Of a stretch of 64,000 bases of DNA, positions 11,334 to 19,057 are shown one piece after another. The number at the start of each line of letters is the position of its first letter. The stretch's first letter is position 1. The stretch lies in contig NZ_CP110921.1 of the NCBI RefSeq assembly GCF_026247885.1, positions 2,165,001 through 2,229,000 on the forward strand, in the 5' to 3' direction. The notes beneath the pieces are model-generated. The model was not told where the DNA came from, did no database searches, and saw only the letters and a program-made list of their open reading frames with translations. The position numbers and the translations under genes are program-made. The DNA is from Methylococcus mesophilus. GTDB lineage: Bacteria > Pseudomonadota > Gammaproteobacteria > Methylococcales > Methylococcaceae.

Positions 11334-12179
11334 GTGAGCGCCTTTCATTCATTTCCGCCATCGCCCCTGCTCGCGCCATTCGTATCGGCGCTGTGGGTCC
11401 ACGACGACCTGATGACGCCGGAGTTGGGGACATGCACCGTGCTGCCCGACACGGCAACCTATATCTGCTTTCTGTGCGGCGATCATCCCATTCAGGCAAC
11501 GCACAGGCACCGCACCTATACGACGCTGAGCGGTGTGTCGGGCTTTCAGACGCACCGCTTCGACCTCGAAAGCCGGGGAGCGATGTCTGGGGTGACCGTG
11601 CGCCTGACCCCCTGGGGACTGAGCGCCTTCCTGGGAGACGCGGTGGGCGCCGTGGCGGAAATCCGGGCGGATTGCCGCGACCTGTTTGCGCCGGCGGCGG
11701 TCCGGGAGTTGGAAGACCACCTGTTCCGCCTGAAATCCCCCAAGGGCCGCGCGCAATGCGTGGAGAATTTCCTGCTGGCCCGGCTGCGCAATCCCCGGGT
11801 GGACGAGCTGGCTCGGGCGGCCTGCCTGGCCTTGGCGAGAACCAGCGGCGCTTTGCCGATCAGGAAGCTGGCGCACGACCTCGATCTGGGCGAACGCACG
11901 CTGGTGCGGCGCTTCCAGAACGCCATCGGCACGACTCCCAAGAAATACGCTCGCGTGCTGCGCCTGCGCGACGCGGTGTACCTGCACAACAAGTTCTCGT
12001 CCTGGACCGAGATCGCCTATGCGGCGGGATATTGCGACCAAAGCCACCTCATCCGCGAATGCCAGGACCTATTCGGCGCTTCGCCGGAAGCGCTGTTTCC
12101 CATTCCCCGCGGCGGCGATACGGACAAATCCGGAGAACCCGACCAGTCGGTTTCGTCCAGATTGGTCATCGCCCGTTAG
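11334..12179 (+). CDS. AraC-family transcriptional regulator
   Basis: The 281-residue protein has an N-terminal sensor-like half of the DUF6597 type (MSAFHSFPPSPLLAPFVSAL, TVLPDTATYICFLCG). Two AraC helix-turn-helix motifs follow from about residue 180: IRKLAHDLDLGERTLVRRFQ with IGTTPKKYARVLRLRDAVYL, then EIAYAAGYCDQSHLIRECQD. The start is GTG at 11334. It is followed after 80 nt by a cupin gene, a possible target. The ligand is unknown. An inverted repeat lies just upstream. Confidence 0.88.
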   Translation: MSAFHSFPPSPLLAPFVSALWVHDDLMTPELGTCTVLPDTATYICFLCGDHPIQATHRHRTYTTLSGVSGFQTHRFDLESRGAMSGVTVRLTPWGLSAFLGDAVGAVAEIRADCRDLFAPAAVRELEDHLFRLKSPKGRAQCVENFLLARLRNPRVDELARAACLALARTSGALPIRKLAHDLDLGERTLVRRFQNAIGTTPKKYARVLRLRDAVYLHNKFSSWTEIAYAAGYCDQSHLIRECQDLFGASPEALFPIPRGGDTDKSGEPDQSVSSRLVIAR

Positions 12180-12259
12180 ACTGTCGACCGCCGGGTGCGG
12201 TCCGGACACCGGTGGACAACTCGACGTATTCCGACCGACGGCTTCCCTGGAGTCGCCCC

Positions 12260-12628
12260 ATGCCAAAATCGACCATACACTACTGGAATCCCCTGACTCA
12301 GTCCGCCGACGCCGGCTGGACGGCCGTGCCCGGCCTGGAAGGCATGGCCGAGCACCTGACCCTGAGCCTGGACGAGACGACCGGCGAATACACGCGGCTG
12401 ACCCGCTTCTTCCCCGGCGCGGACACCGCCGCGCTGGGCGGCAAGAGCCACGACTATCCGGAGGAAGTCTTCATCGTCTCAGGAAGGCTGTACGATCAGG
12501 CCTTCGAGCTGTGGCTGGAAACCGGCCACTACGCCAGCCGCCCGCCGGGCGAAGTCCATGGGCCATTCCGGACCGACGCCGGGTGCGTAGTATTGGAGAT
12601 TTCGTTTCCGCAGAAAACTGCCGGATAA
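12260..12628 (+). CDS. Small cupin-domain protein (ChrR-like)
   Basis: The 122-residue protein begins MPKSTIHYWNPLTQSADAGW and has a single cupin barrel. The motif PEEVFIVSGRLYDQ and the later His of GEVHGPFRTDAGCVVLEI occupy the metal-site positions of anti-sigma ChrR-like cupins. No zinc-binding N-terminal anti-sigma domain is present, so it is a stand-alone cupin. Substrate and metal are unknown. It follows the AraC gene in the same direction, and co-regulation is plausible. Confidence 0.75.
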   Translation: MPKSTIHYWNPLTQSADAGWTAVPGLEGMAEHLTLSLDETTGEYTRLTRFFPGADTAALGGKSHDYPEEVFIVSGRLYDQAFELWLETGHYASRPPGEVHGPFRTDAGCVVLEISFPQKTAG

Positions 12629-12709
12629 GGCAACGATGCGGGACGTCGTGGGACAGCAGCCGCCGATCGACGCCGAGACTCGACCAGCCTTGGCCATCGG
12701 CGGAGGAAA

Positions 12710-13501
12710 TCAGCTGCGCGAATCCGGTTCGCGTTGTGGCCCGGTCTCCAGCCAGGCCAAAATGGCTTCGATCGTCCAGGCGGGGTCATCCAGCGGCAGA
12801 TCGTGTCCCGCGTCCGGATGCATTTTCAACGGTAATCCCCAGTGCCGCGCGATGGCTTCGGAACACGCCGGGCCGACCAGCCGGTCGCCCCGGCTGCCAA
12901 GCAAAAGCGCGGGGACGGCGGGGGCATCCGCAGGCGGGCGGTAGCGGGCCGCGGCCCAGAGCTGCCGGAACACGTTGACCCTGCGGATCGGACGCTGGCG
13001 GTAAGCGTCGACCCGCGCCTGGACGCGTGACGGATCGTCCGCGGCAGAGCGGCTGGTGAGCCGAAGTATCGCCCGCTCCCTGTCGGCAATGTCAGCTGTC
13101 AGCAGGGCGCCGGCAACCTCCGGCCAGGCATGCCAGTTCAAGCGGCGGTGCAGGGGGCTCAAGCTGCTCAGGCTGGTGTTGATAAGCACGGCGCCGGCGA
13201 TTTCACGGGGATGGCGCGCGATCCATTCGAGGGCGACCATCGCCCCGAGGGACAAGGCAAGAAGATAGCGCGGCATGCCGGCTTCCGTTCCGAGTTCGGC
13301 GCGGGCGAACTCCATCATCTCCCGGATGGAAAGCGGACTGTCGAGACGCCAGTGCCGGCCGTTGCCGGGCAGGTCGACCGTCCGGACGCGGGCTCCAGGC
13401 ACGGCGCCGGCGAACATTTGCGGAAACTCGTCCCAATGCGCGCTTTCGCGGACCAGCCCGCGGATGAACACCCATTCCGCCGGGCCGCTCCCCTCAGACA
13501 T
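12710..13501 (-). CDS. Alpha/beta-hydrolase
   Basis: 263 residues. The nucleophile elbow ALSLGAMVAL (Ser near residue 84), the acid loop LLGSRGDRLVG and the C-terminal PDAGHDLPLDDP form a Ser-Asp-His triad in the usual order. The oxyanion-side motif is FIRGLVRESAHWDEF. No signal peptide is visible. It overlaps the preceding M14 peptidase gene by 8 nt, so the two are translationally coupled and probably act together. The closest families include BioH-like and peptidase-like hydrolases; the substrate cannot be assigned. Confidence 0.85.
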   Translation of the reverse strand: MSEGSGPAEWVFIRGLVRESAHWDEFPQMFAGAVPGARVRTVDLPGNGRHWRLDSPLSIREMMEFARAELGTEAGMPRYLLALSLGAMVALEWIARHPREIAGAVLINTSLSSLSPLHRRLNWHAWPEVAGALLTADIADRERAILRLTSRSAADDPSRVQARVDAYRQRPIRRVNVFRQLWAAARYRPPADAPAVPALLLGSRGDRLVGPACSEAIARHWGLPLKMHPDAGHDLPLDDPAWTIEAILAWLETGPQREPDSRS

Positions 13502-14585
13502 ACCAGTAGTCCAGGCCCTGCTGCGTCAGCCGGTGGCGCTCCCCGTTGTCCAGGCCGGTCCACGGTTCCGGCGAACGCACGGCACGGTAGAGCAGGTCGA
13601 ACAGGAACAGATGGCGGCGCAGGGTGCGGCGCACCCGGTGCGGCATGCGCGGATTGAACACGCCCAGAGTGGAAAACAACTGGCTCCAGTTCTTCCGGAT
13701 CCAGGCCCAGGAGCCCAGTTCCAGCGTGAAGGGGATGAACCGCCCGTCCGGCTGTTCTTCCCGGTAGCAGTCGTAGAGGTAATCCCACAGATCGCCGTGC
13801 GCGAGGTATTGGCGGGACTGCGGTTCCATGCAATAGATATGATTGGGATGGCTGCGGTCCAACAGATGCTTGAGCGCCACCGCTTCCGGCAGATTCGGAA
13901 ACGGCTCCCGCGTCTTCGCATAGGGAAACCACAGCCGGTCGACCCGGCCATAGCCCGAGTGGACGTCCACGCTCAGGGCGATGCGCGCCGGAAAGATGTC
14001 CCGCCGGACGAAATCGCACAGTGCCTGCGCCTCGGTCTGCATCGGTTTATCCGCCGCTCCCTGGTACCACGGCAGACTCGGCGACAGCCGTTGCCCCGCG
14101 AACAGATGCCAGGGCGAAAGGCCTTCCGCCTGCACCGGCGCGTTGCGCATGAGGTCCACGAACTCGCCGTTGGAACGACGTTTGAGATACATGCCGACCG
14201 GATTAACCAGCGGCACCATCAAGAGCCGGGTCTTCTGCAGCATCTCCCGGGTCACCTCGTCCCAGCGGGCGAGTTCGAGGATGGTGCGCAGATAGGCGAT
14301 CACCACGCGGGTGCCGATGCGCTCGAGGCCGTGCACGCCGCCGAACAGCGCCAGCACCGGCGTGGTCGGATCGGTCGGCCCGAAGCTTATCGCAAGCAAC
14401 GGGAAGCTGTCCTCACCATGCCGCAGCCGTGCCAGGGTCTCGACCCGGCCCAGTTCGGGGAACTCCTTCAGATGTTCCACCAGCAGCAGGATCTCGCGCA
14501 GTTCCGGCAGTCCCCGCAGCAGGTTGCGCGTGAGTGGCTGGGATTCGTCCTCAGCCCGGAAGATGTGCTCTTGGGATGCGATCAT
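13494..14585 (-). CDS. M14-family zinc carboxypeptidase-like protein
   Basis: 363 residues. The zinc-binding HxxE occurs in LFGGVHGLERIGTRVV and the distal His ligand in LSVDVHSGYGRVDRL; PFTLELGSWAWIRKN may supply the catalytic Glu. The substrate-binding Arg region is near VPLVNPVGMYLKRRSNGEF. There is no signal peptide, so the protein is probably cytoplasmic. It is coupled with the downstream alpha/beta-hydrolase by an 8-nt overlap. Cytoplasmic M14 enzymes often process peptidoglycan or modified peptides, but nothing here identifies the substrate. Confidence 0.85.
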   Translation of the reverse strand: MIASQEHIFRAEDESQPLTRNLLRGLPELREILLLVEHLKEFPELGRVETLARLRHGEDSFPLLAISFGPTDPTTPVLALFGGVHGLERIGTRVVIAYLRTILELARWDEVTREMLQKTRLLMVPLVNPVGMYLKRRSNGEFVDLMRNAPVQAEGLSPWHLFAGQRLSPSLPWYQGAADKPMQTEAQALCDFVRRDIFPARIALSVDVHSGYGRVDRLWFPYAKTREPFPNLPEAVALKHLLDRSHPNHIYCMEPQSRQYLAHGDLWDYLYDCYREEQPDGRFIPFTLELGSWAWIRKNWSQLFSTLGVFNPRMPHRVRRTLRRHLFLFDLLYRAVRSPEPWTGLDNGERHRLTQQGLDYWYV

Positions 14586-14706
14586 GGCGCGGGCATTGTA
14601 GCCGGCTCGGGACGGGGGTCAACCGGATGGCGACGCCCGGCTTCGTGGCAGACCGTACGGAGGGCGGTTAAAATCGGCATACGTCAACTCCCCTGATCCC
14701 ACAGAC

Positions 14707-15900
14707 TTGTATCACACCCTTTTCAAACAGGGGCGAGGCCCCCTCCTCCTGATCCTCTTCTTGCTACTGCCGCTGGCAGCAGGCGCGGCAGACGCGATAC
14801 GCGAAACCGCACTACCGGACACCCTCGACGCAGAACTGAACTATCTGTTGGGCTTCGTCGGCAAGAACCGCCTCGACCCCCATCGACTGGATACCGAGCG
14901 CATCGGCCGGCTCCTCGATTTCGTCGAAAGCCAGAAGGACGAAGCCAGGCTCTACCGCGCCGGGGAACGCGACGGCGCCGCCTCGGCCTACTACGAATCG
15001 GACATCCGGCGCAGCCTGGACCACCTGCTCCGGCTCAGCTACGGCAACGACATCCCTTCGGTGTTCACCGCACCGTCCACCGTACGCACCGAACGCTGGA
15101 CCGCAGTCGACGCGCCCGGCCAGAAGCTGCCAGAACTCTGGACCCTGCCGGGCTATCCGGACAAGCCGATCGTGGTCACCGGCATCGAACACCTGGTCAA
15201 TTCGCCGGACAGCCATTCCGGCGCCTATTACGAATACGACCTGGACCGCACGCTCATTCTGACCCGGATACGCGGGCGCAAGCTCCTGATCAGCCTGTCC
15301 GGCCAGACCGGCGAGTCCAGAGTCGGGCGCAAAGGCATCATCGTCGGACCGGACGAAAACTGGGATTACCTGTACACCGACCACACCGGTCTCAACCGCA
15401 TGGGGCTCGGCTGGGCCAGCACCTATATGTACGGCTCCCACTCGGTGGCTTTCTACCTCGAGGCCGACGGCGCCGCTCCGAAAACCCGATTCGGGGTGTT
15501 CAAGTGGATTCGGGCGGGCTGGGCCGGCATCAACGTGGTCAACAGCCAGCACATCTTCAACGGCCTCCGGCGCTTCGGCGAGGTGTTCAGGCGGATCGCC
15601 GAGCATCGGCGCACCGACGACGTCGCAGCCCTGGCCCGGACTTTCCGCGAAGTGTCGCGCATGCCGCAGCCGCGCCTGAAACGGATCGCGCAGGACTATC
15701 TCGCCGGATTGCGGAAGCGCTGCGAGGAGGAAGGGCTGCTCGCCGACGGCGAGGTGCAGGCGCTGTTTCGCGACGGGCGCTACCTCGGCTCACTGAACCG
15801 GGAACAAATCGAGTCCATCCTGGCCGTCGAATACGCCAAAGAGATACTCGGCAAACCGCATTACGTTGACCTTTCGAATGAATTCGCGCAGGCGGAATGA
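14707..15900 (+). CDS. Secreted protein of unknown function
   Basis: The 397-residue protein starts at TTG (14707), the only start that keeps the signal peptide GPLLLILFLLLPLAAGAADA. The mature part is a single globular region with no familiar motif (DTLDAELNYLLGFVGKNRLD, PDKPIVVTGIEHLVNSPDSH, YGSHSVAFYLEADG, GVFKWIRAGWAGINVV). It is transcribed away from the M14/hydrolase pair. No ribosome site is evident upstream of the TTG, so the start is uncertain. I do not recognise the family. Confidence 0.7.
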   Translation: MYHTLFKQGRGPLLLILFLLLPLAAGAADAIRETALPDTLDAELNYLLGFVGKNRLDPHRLDTERIGRLLDFVESQKDEARLYRAGERDGAASAYYESDIRRSLDHLLRLSYGNDIPSVFTAPSTVRTERWTAVDAPGQKLPELWTLPGYPDKPIVVTGIEHLVNSPDSHSGAYYEYDLDRTLILTRIRGRKLLISLSGQTGESRVGRKGIIVGPDENWDYLYTDHTGLNRMGLGWASTYMYGSHSVAFYLEADGAAPKTRFGVFKWIRAGWAGINVVNSQHIFNGLRRFGEVFRRIAEHRRTDDVAALARTFREVSRMPQPRLKRIAQDYLAGLRKRCEEEGLLADGEVQALFRDGRYLGSLNREQIESILAVEYAKEILGKPHYVDLSNEFAQAE

Positions 15901-16158
15901 CGCACATCGCCTCGTAAGGAGGCTCATCGCCGCCTAGACTACCTTCGGGAGTTGCGTATCCGGCTGCTGGGCGACCGTGTGCTGCAGCACGTAGCCTGGA
16001 GTGTGGCCGTAGAACTGGGATGGAGCGACACGTTCCAGGCAGAGTACGTCGCCTTGACAAAGCTCCAAGGAGAGGCGTTAGTGACGATGGATGCCGAGTT
16101 CGCATCGGTCGCTGGCAAAATAGTCACGATTGGGTCAATCGACGATCTTTTGACCTGA
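15901..16158 (+). pseudogene. 5'-truncated PIN-domain (VapC-like) toxin gene
   Basis: The frame directly after the stop at 15900 reads EAHRRLDYLRELRIRLLGDR, then LGWSDTFQAEYVALTKLQGE, LVTMDAEFASVAGKIVTIG and IDDLL. This is the C-terminal half of a PIN-domain ribonuclease, including the late acidic residues. The first ~60 residues with the initial catalytic Asp are absent, and there is no start codon with a ribosome site or partner antitoxin gene. It is a relic of a VapBC-type module joined to the end of the secreted-protein gene. Confidence 0.7.
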
Positions 16159-16198
16159 TCTTGTTGCGTACCCGAGAAAACAAACGCTGAACTTGCCT

Positions 16199-16310
16199 GT
16201 TGGAGAAGTCGCCAGCTACGGCCGCTGTGGGCAAGCTCAAAGACCGAGTTCACGACCTGACACGCCGTACCCGCGGCCGTCGCTTGATCGACATCAACCG
16301 TGGCGTTGCC
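16199..16310 (+). pseudogene. Possible fragment of a group II intron reverse transcriptase/maturase
   Basis: A short frame reads KSPATAAVGKLKDRVHDLTR followed by RTRGRRLIDINRG. It resembles the start of the maturase-specific region of bacterial group II intron proteins. Only ~35 codons match and no intron RNA structure is recognisable. The rest of 16159-16490 holds nothing I can assign. Confidence 0.3.
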
Positions 16311-16491
16311 GGCGAAACTATTCAGCAGCATGGGGCTGCCCGCCTTGCTTGGTTCACGATGGGGTGCGGCGGCATTGTTGATCATCGAAACGCCGGATAC
16401 GTGATCCGTATATCCGGTGTTGTCGGTGGGAGGGGCAGCGAGGCTTCGTCCTATTCCGATTAGGCCTCACAGCGGCACGGGGGAGCATCAA

Positions 16492-16842
16492 ATGCCAGAG
16501 CACCGCATCTTTGCCACGAAGTTCTCCAGCGTGTATCCGTTGTATGTCCAGAAGGTCGAACGCAAGGGGCGAACCAAGGAAGAAGTCGATCGCGTCATCT
16601 GCTGGTTGACGGGCTACAGCGAAGCCGAGTTGCAGCAACAGCTCCGGCGCGAAAGTGACTTCAAGACCTTCTTCGCCGAGGCACCACGCCTCCATCCGAA
16701 CAGCGCATTGATCAAAGGCGTGGTCTGCGGTGTTCGTGTCGAAGGCGTCGAAGACCCCTTGATGCGGAAGATTCGCTACCTCGACAAGCTGGTGGATGAG
16801 CTTGCCAACGGGAGGGCGCTGGAGAAAGTCCTTCGCGAATGA
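16492..16842 (+). CDS. DUF2200 family protein
   Basis: A 116-residue cytoplasmic protein, [20 protein letters not shown], with [52 protein letters not shown] and [20 protein letters not shown]. Sequence and length match DUF2200, a widespread family of unknown function. A GGGAG precedes the ATG at 16492. The longer upstream frame overlaps intron/toxin debris and is not needed. Confidence 0.88.
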   Translation: MPEHRIFATKFSSVYPLYVQKVERKGRTKEEVDRVICWLTGYSEAELQQQLRRESDFKTFFAEAPRLHPNSALIKGVVCGVRVEGVEDPLMRKIRYLDKLVDELANGRALEKVLRE

Positions 16843-16962
16843 GAACTCGCGGCTCAGCTCAAACGTTATCGCCGCAAGAAAGCATTCTTCATCCTATTGC
16901 AATCACCATGTAACAGTCGACTGCTAGCTTTTCGGGTCCCATCCACCCAAGGTGACTGACCC

Positions 16963-18366
16963 ATGACCAAGAAGATGCAGTTGTCGACCCTCGCCGCGGC
17001 CCTGTTCGCCGCGAGCGCCTGCCATGCCGGCGTAGACCTCATTGCGATCGGCGGCGCCGATCCCACCTCCTCCGACCGGGCGGCCAGAACCCATGCTCCT
17101 TTGGAAAACGGCGTCAGCGGCAACATTCTCGGCGGCCTCGGCTCCGGCCTGGCCTGGGCCGGCGGCTCCATGTTCCTCGCGCTGCCCGACCGCGGCCCGA
17201 ACGCAACGCCCTACAACCCGCTGGTGGACGATACCGCCTCCTACATCAACCGCTTCCAGACTTTCCAATTCCAGCTCAAGCGCAACAACGGGGAAACGGG
17301 CTTCCCCTTCACCCTGAAACCCGTGCTGCTCACGACCACCCTCTTCCACAGCGCCACGCCGCTCGTCTACGGAACCGGTGCCCTCGGCACCGACGAAAGC
17401 CACACTCTGGGGAACGGGGAACCGGCCTTGAACGGCAGGCGCAGCTTCTATTTCAGCGGCCGTTCGGATAATTTCGACGCCGCCGCCCCGTCGACCAACC
17501 CCGACAACGGCAGGCTGGACCCGGAAGGCATCCGCCTCTCCAATGACGGCCGTAGCGTGTTCGTCTCCGACGAATACGGCCCGTACGTCTACCAGTTCGA
17601 CCGTTTCAGCGGCAAGCGGATCAAGTCGTTCACGCTGCCGGACCACTTCGCCGCCGAGAACCTGAGCTCCAAAGGCGATAACGAAATCGCCGGCAACACA
17701 GTCGGCCGCGTCGCCAACAAGGGTATGGAAGGCCTGGCCATCACGCCGGACGGCAAGACCCTCGTGGGCGTCATGCAGACCAACCTGGCGCAGGACAAGA
17801 AGAACAGCGTCCGCATCGTCACCGTCAGCATCGCGACCGGCATGACCCACGAATACGCCTACCTGCTGACGGAAGGCTCGGGCATCAGCGAAATCCTCGC
17901 GATCAACGATCACGAATTCCTGGTGGACGAACGCGACGGCAAGGGCCTGGGCGACAACAGCGCCGCCAAGGTCAAGAAGCTGTTCAAGATCGATCTCGCC
18001 GGGGCCGCCGAAGTGAGCGGGGTCAGCGGCGACCTGTCCGCCTACGCGGTCCCCAAGGCTCTGTTCCTGGACTTCAAGGCGGCCCTGCTCAACGCCGGCA
18101 TCAGCGCCTACGACGTCCCGGCCAAGATCGAAGGCATCGCGTTCGGCCCGGATGTCATGATCGACGGCCAGAAACGGCATACGCTGTTCGTCGCCAACGA
18201 CAACGATTTCCTGCCCGCCATCACCGACTCCAACCATCCCAACGGCGTCGCCAATCCGAACAATTTCTACGTGTTCGCCTTCGACGATGCGGACCTGGGC
18301 ACCGACGCGGAAGAAAATCTGACGGTGTTCCAGAAGCAGAAAATCCTCGAAGCTTCCTTCAGGTAA
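16963..18366 (+). CDS. Secreted esterase-like/phytase-like beta-propeller protein
   Basis: The 467-residue protein has a signal peptide (MTKKMQLSTLAAALFAASAC, cleavage after CHA). The mature part matches the esterase-like activity of phytase family: LGGLGSGLAWAGGSMFLALP, DRGPNATPYN, DPEGIRLSNDGRSVFVSDEY, KGMEGLAITPDGKTLVG, HEFLVDERDGKGLGDNSAAK and KIEGIAFGPDV. It is probably periplasmic or extracellular; phosphate-ester hydrolysis is suggested by family name only. It is a stand-alone gene with a G+C-rich hairpin behind it. Confidence 0.85.
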   Translation: MTKKMQLSTLAAALFAASACHAGVDLIAIGGADPTSSDRAARTHAPLENGVSGNILGGLGSGLAWAGGSMFLALPDRGPNATPYNPLVDDTASYINRFQTFQFQLKRNNGETGFPFTLKPVLLTTTLFHSATPLVYGTGALGTDESHTLGNGEPALNGRRSFYFSGRSDNFDAAAPSTNPDNGRLDPEGIRLSNDGRSVFVSDEYGPYVYQFDRFSGKRIKSFTLPDHFAAENLSSKGDNEIAGNTVGRVANKGMEGLAITPDGKTLVGVMQTNLAQDKKNSVRIVTVSIATGMTHEYAYLLTEGSGISEILAINDHEFLVDERDGKGLGDNSAAKVKKLFKIDLAGAAEVSGVSGDLSAYAVPKALFLDFKAALLNAGISAYDVPAKIEGIAFGPDVMIDGQKRHTLFVANDNDFLPAITDSNHPNGVANPNNFYVFAFDDADLGTDAEENLTVFQKQKILEASFR

Positions 18367-18379
18367 TCCCGAAGGAGCG

Positions 18380-18411
18380 GGAGACGCACCGCTGACCGGC
18401 GGCGCGTCTCC
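18380..18411 (+). terminator. Hairpin after the phytase-like gene
   Basis: The 8-bp stem GGAGACGC/GCGTCTCC encloses a 16-nt loop that can itself pair partly. It lies 14 nt after the stop. There is no T-run, so it is at best a weak intrinsic terminator. It separates this gene from the convergent pqi operon. Confidence 0.5.
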
Positions 18412-18451
18412 TCGGCTCGGCTCCGGACCCGATCGGGTCCGGCTCTCCGTC

Positions 18452-19057
18452 TCAGCCCCTGTTGAGACCCCTGACCGCTTCGGCCACGTCGCAGCTGAAC
18501 CGGCCCAGCGCCCGGCTCATGGCGGCCACTGTCGCGCGGTAGTCCGTCCCCGCCGCAGGCTCGGCGTAGCGGGATTCGCGAACCAGGAGCTCGGTCTTGC
18601 CATCGCCGCTGGACACCGACCAGCGCACGTTCAGCACACTCTCGCCGCCGCTTCCTTCGAAGCGGATCACCTTCACCACGAGCTGATAGTCCACCTGTGC
18701 GGAACGCTTCCACGGGTAGGTCACCACTTTCCGGCTCGGGAGTGAGGCGGCGAGATTTTCAGCGAGCACGTGGGGCACGCTCTCCTCGAGCGATTCCGCC
18801 CATTTGTCGAATTCGCCGAGCTGGAGCTCGTTCTGGCCGGTCCGCGTTACGATCTGGGGACGGTCCAGATACTCCGGCAGTTCGACCGGCCCCACGCCGA
18901 GCGCGATCTCGCGCTCCCGGCCGGCGACCGGTCGGAGCGGCTCCTGCGCGGCGGACAGCACATAGAAGCGGGTGTCGGGGCTGGTGCCGCAGCCTCCGAG
19001 GAGCAGCGCGGCCAAAGTCGCCGCCAGAAAGGTGGATCGCATCACGGGTTCCCTCAT
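18452..19057 (-). CDS. pqiC: PqiC-type outer-membrane lipoprotein
   Basis: 201 residues with a lipoprotein signal ending at the lipobox LLLGGC, followed by the family start SPDTRFYVLSAA. Further matches are GVGPVELPEYLDRPQIVTRT, EFDKWAESLEESVPHVLAEN and the C-terminal AMSRALGRFSCDVAEAVRGL. PqiC is the outer-membrane partner of the PqiAB lipid-transport tunnel. The start at 19057 overlaps the pqiB stop as ATGA, so it is translationally coupled; an internal ATG at 19042 would also leave a complete signal. Confidence 0.9.
   Translation of the reverse strand: MREPVMRSTFLAATLAALLLGGCGTSPDTRFYVLSAAQEPLRPVAGREREIALGVGPVELPEYLDRPQIVTRTGQNELQLGEFDKWAESLEESVPHVLAENLAASLPSRKVVTYPWKRSAQVDYQLVVKVIRFEGSGGESVLNVRWSVSSGDGKTELLVRESRYAEPAAGTDYRATVAAMSRALGRFSCDVAEAVRGLNRG

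Noticed and set aside
16924-18237. 437-codon minus-strand frame over the phytase-like gene
   Set aside because: Antisense shadow; the plus-strand product has a signal peptide and family motifs.
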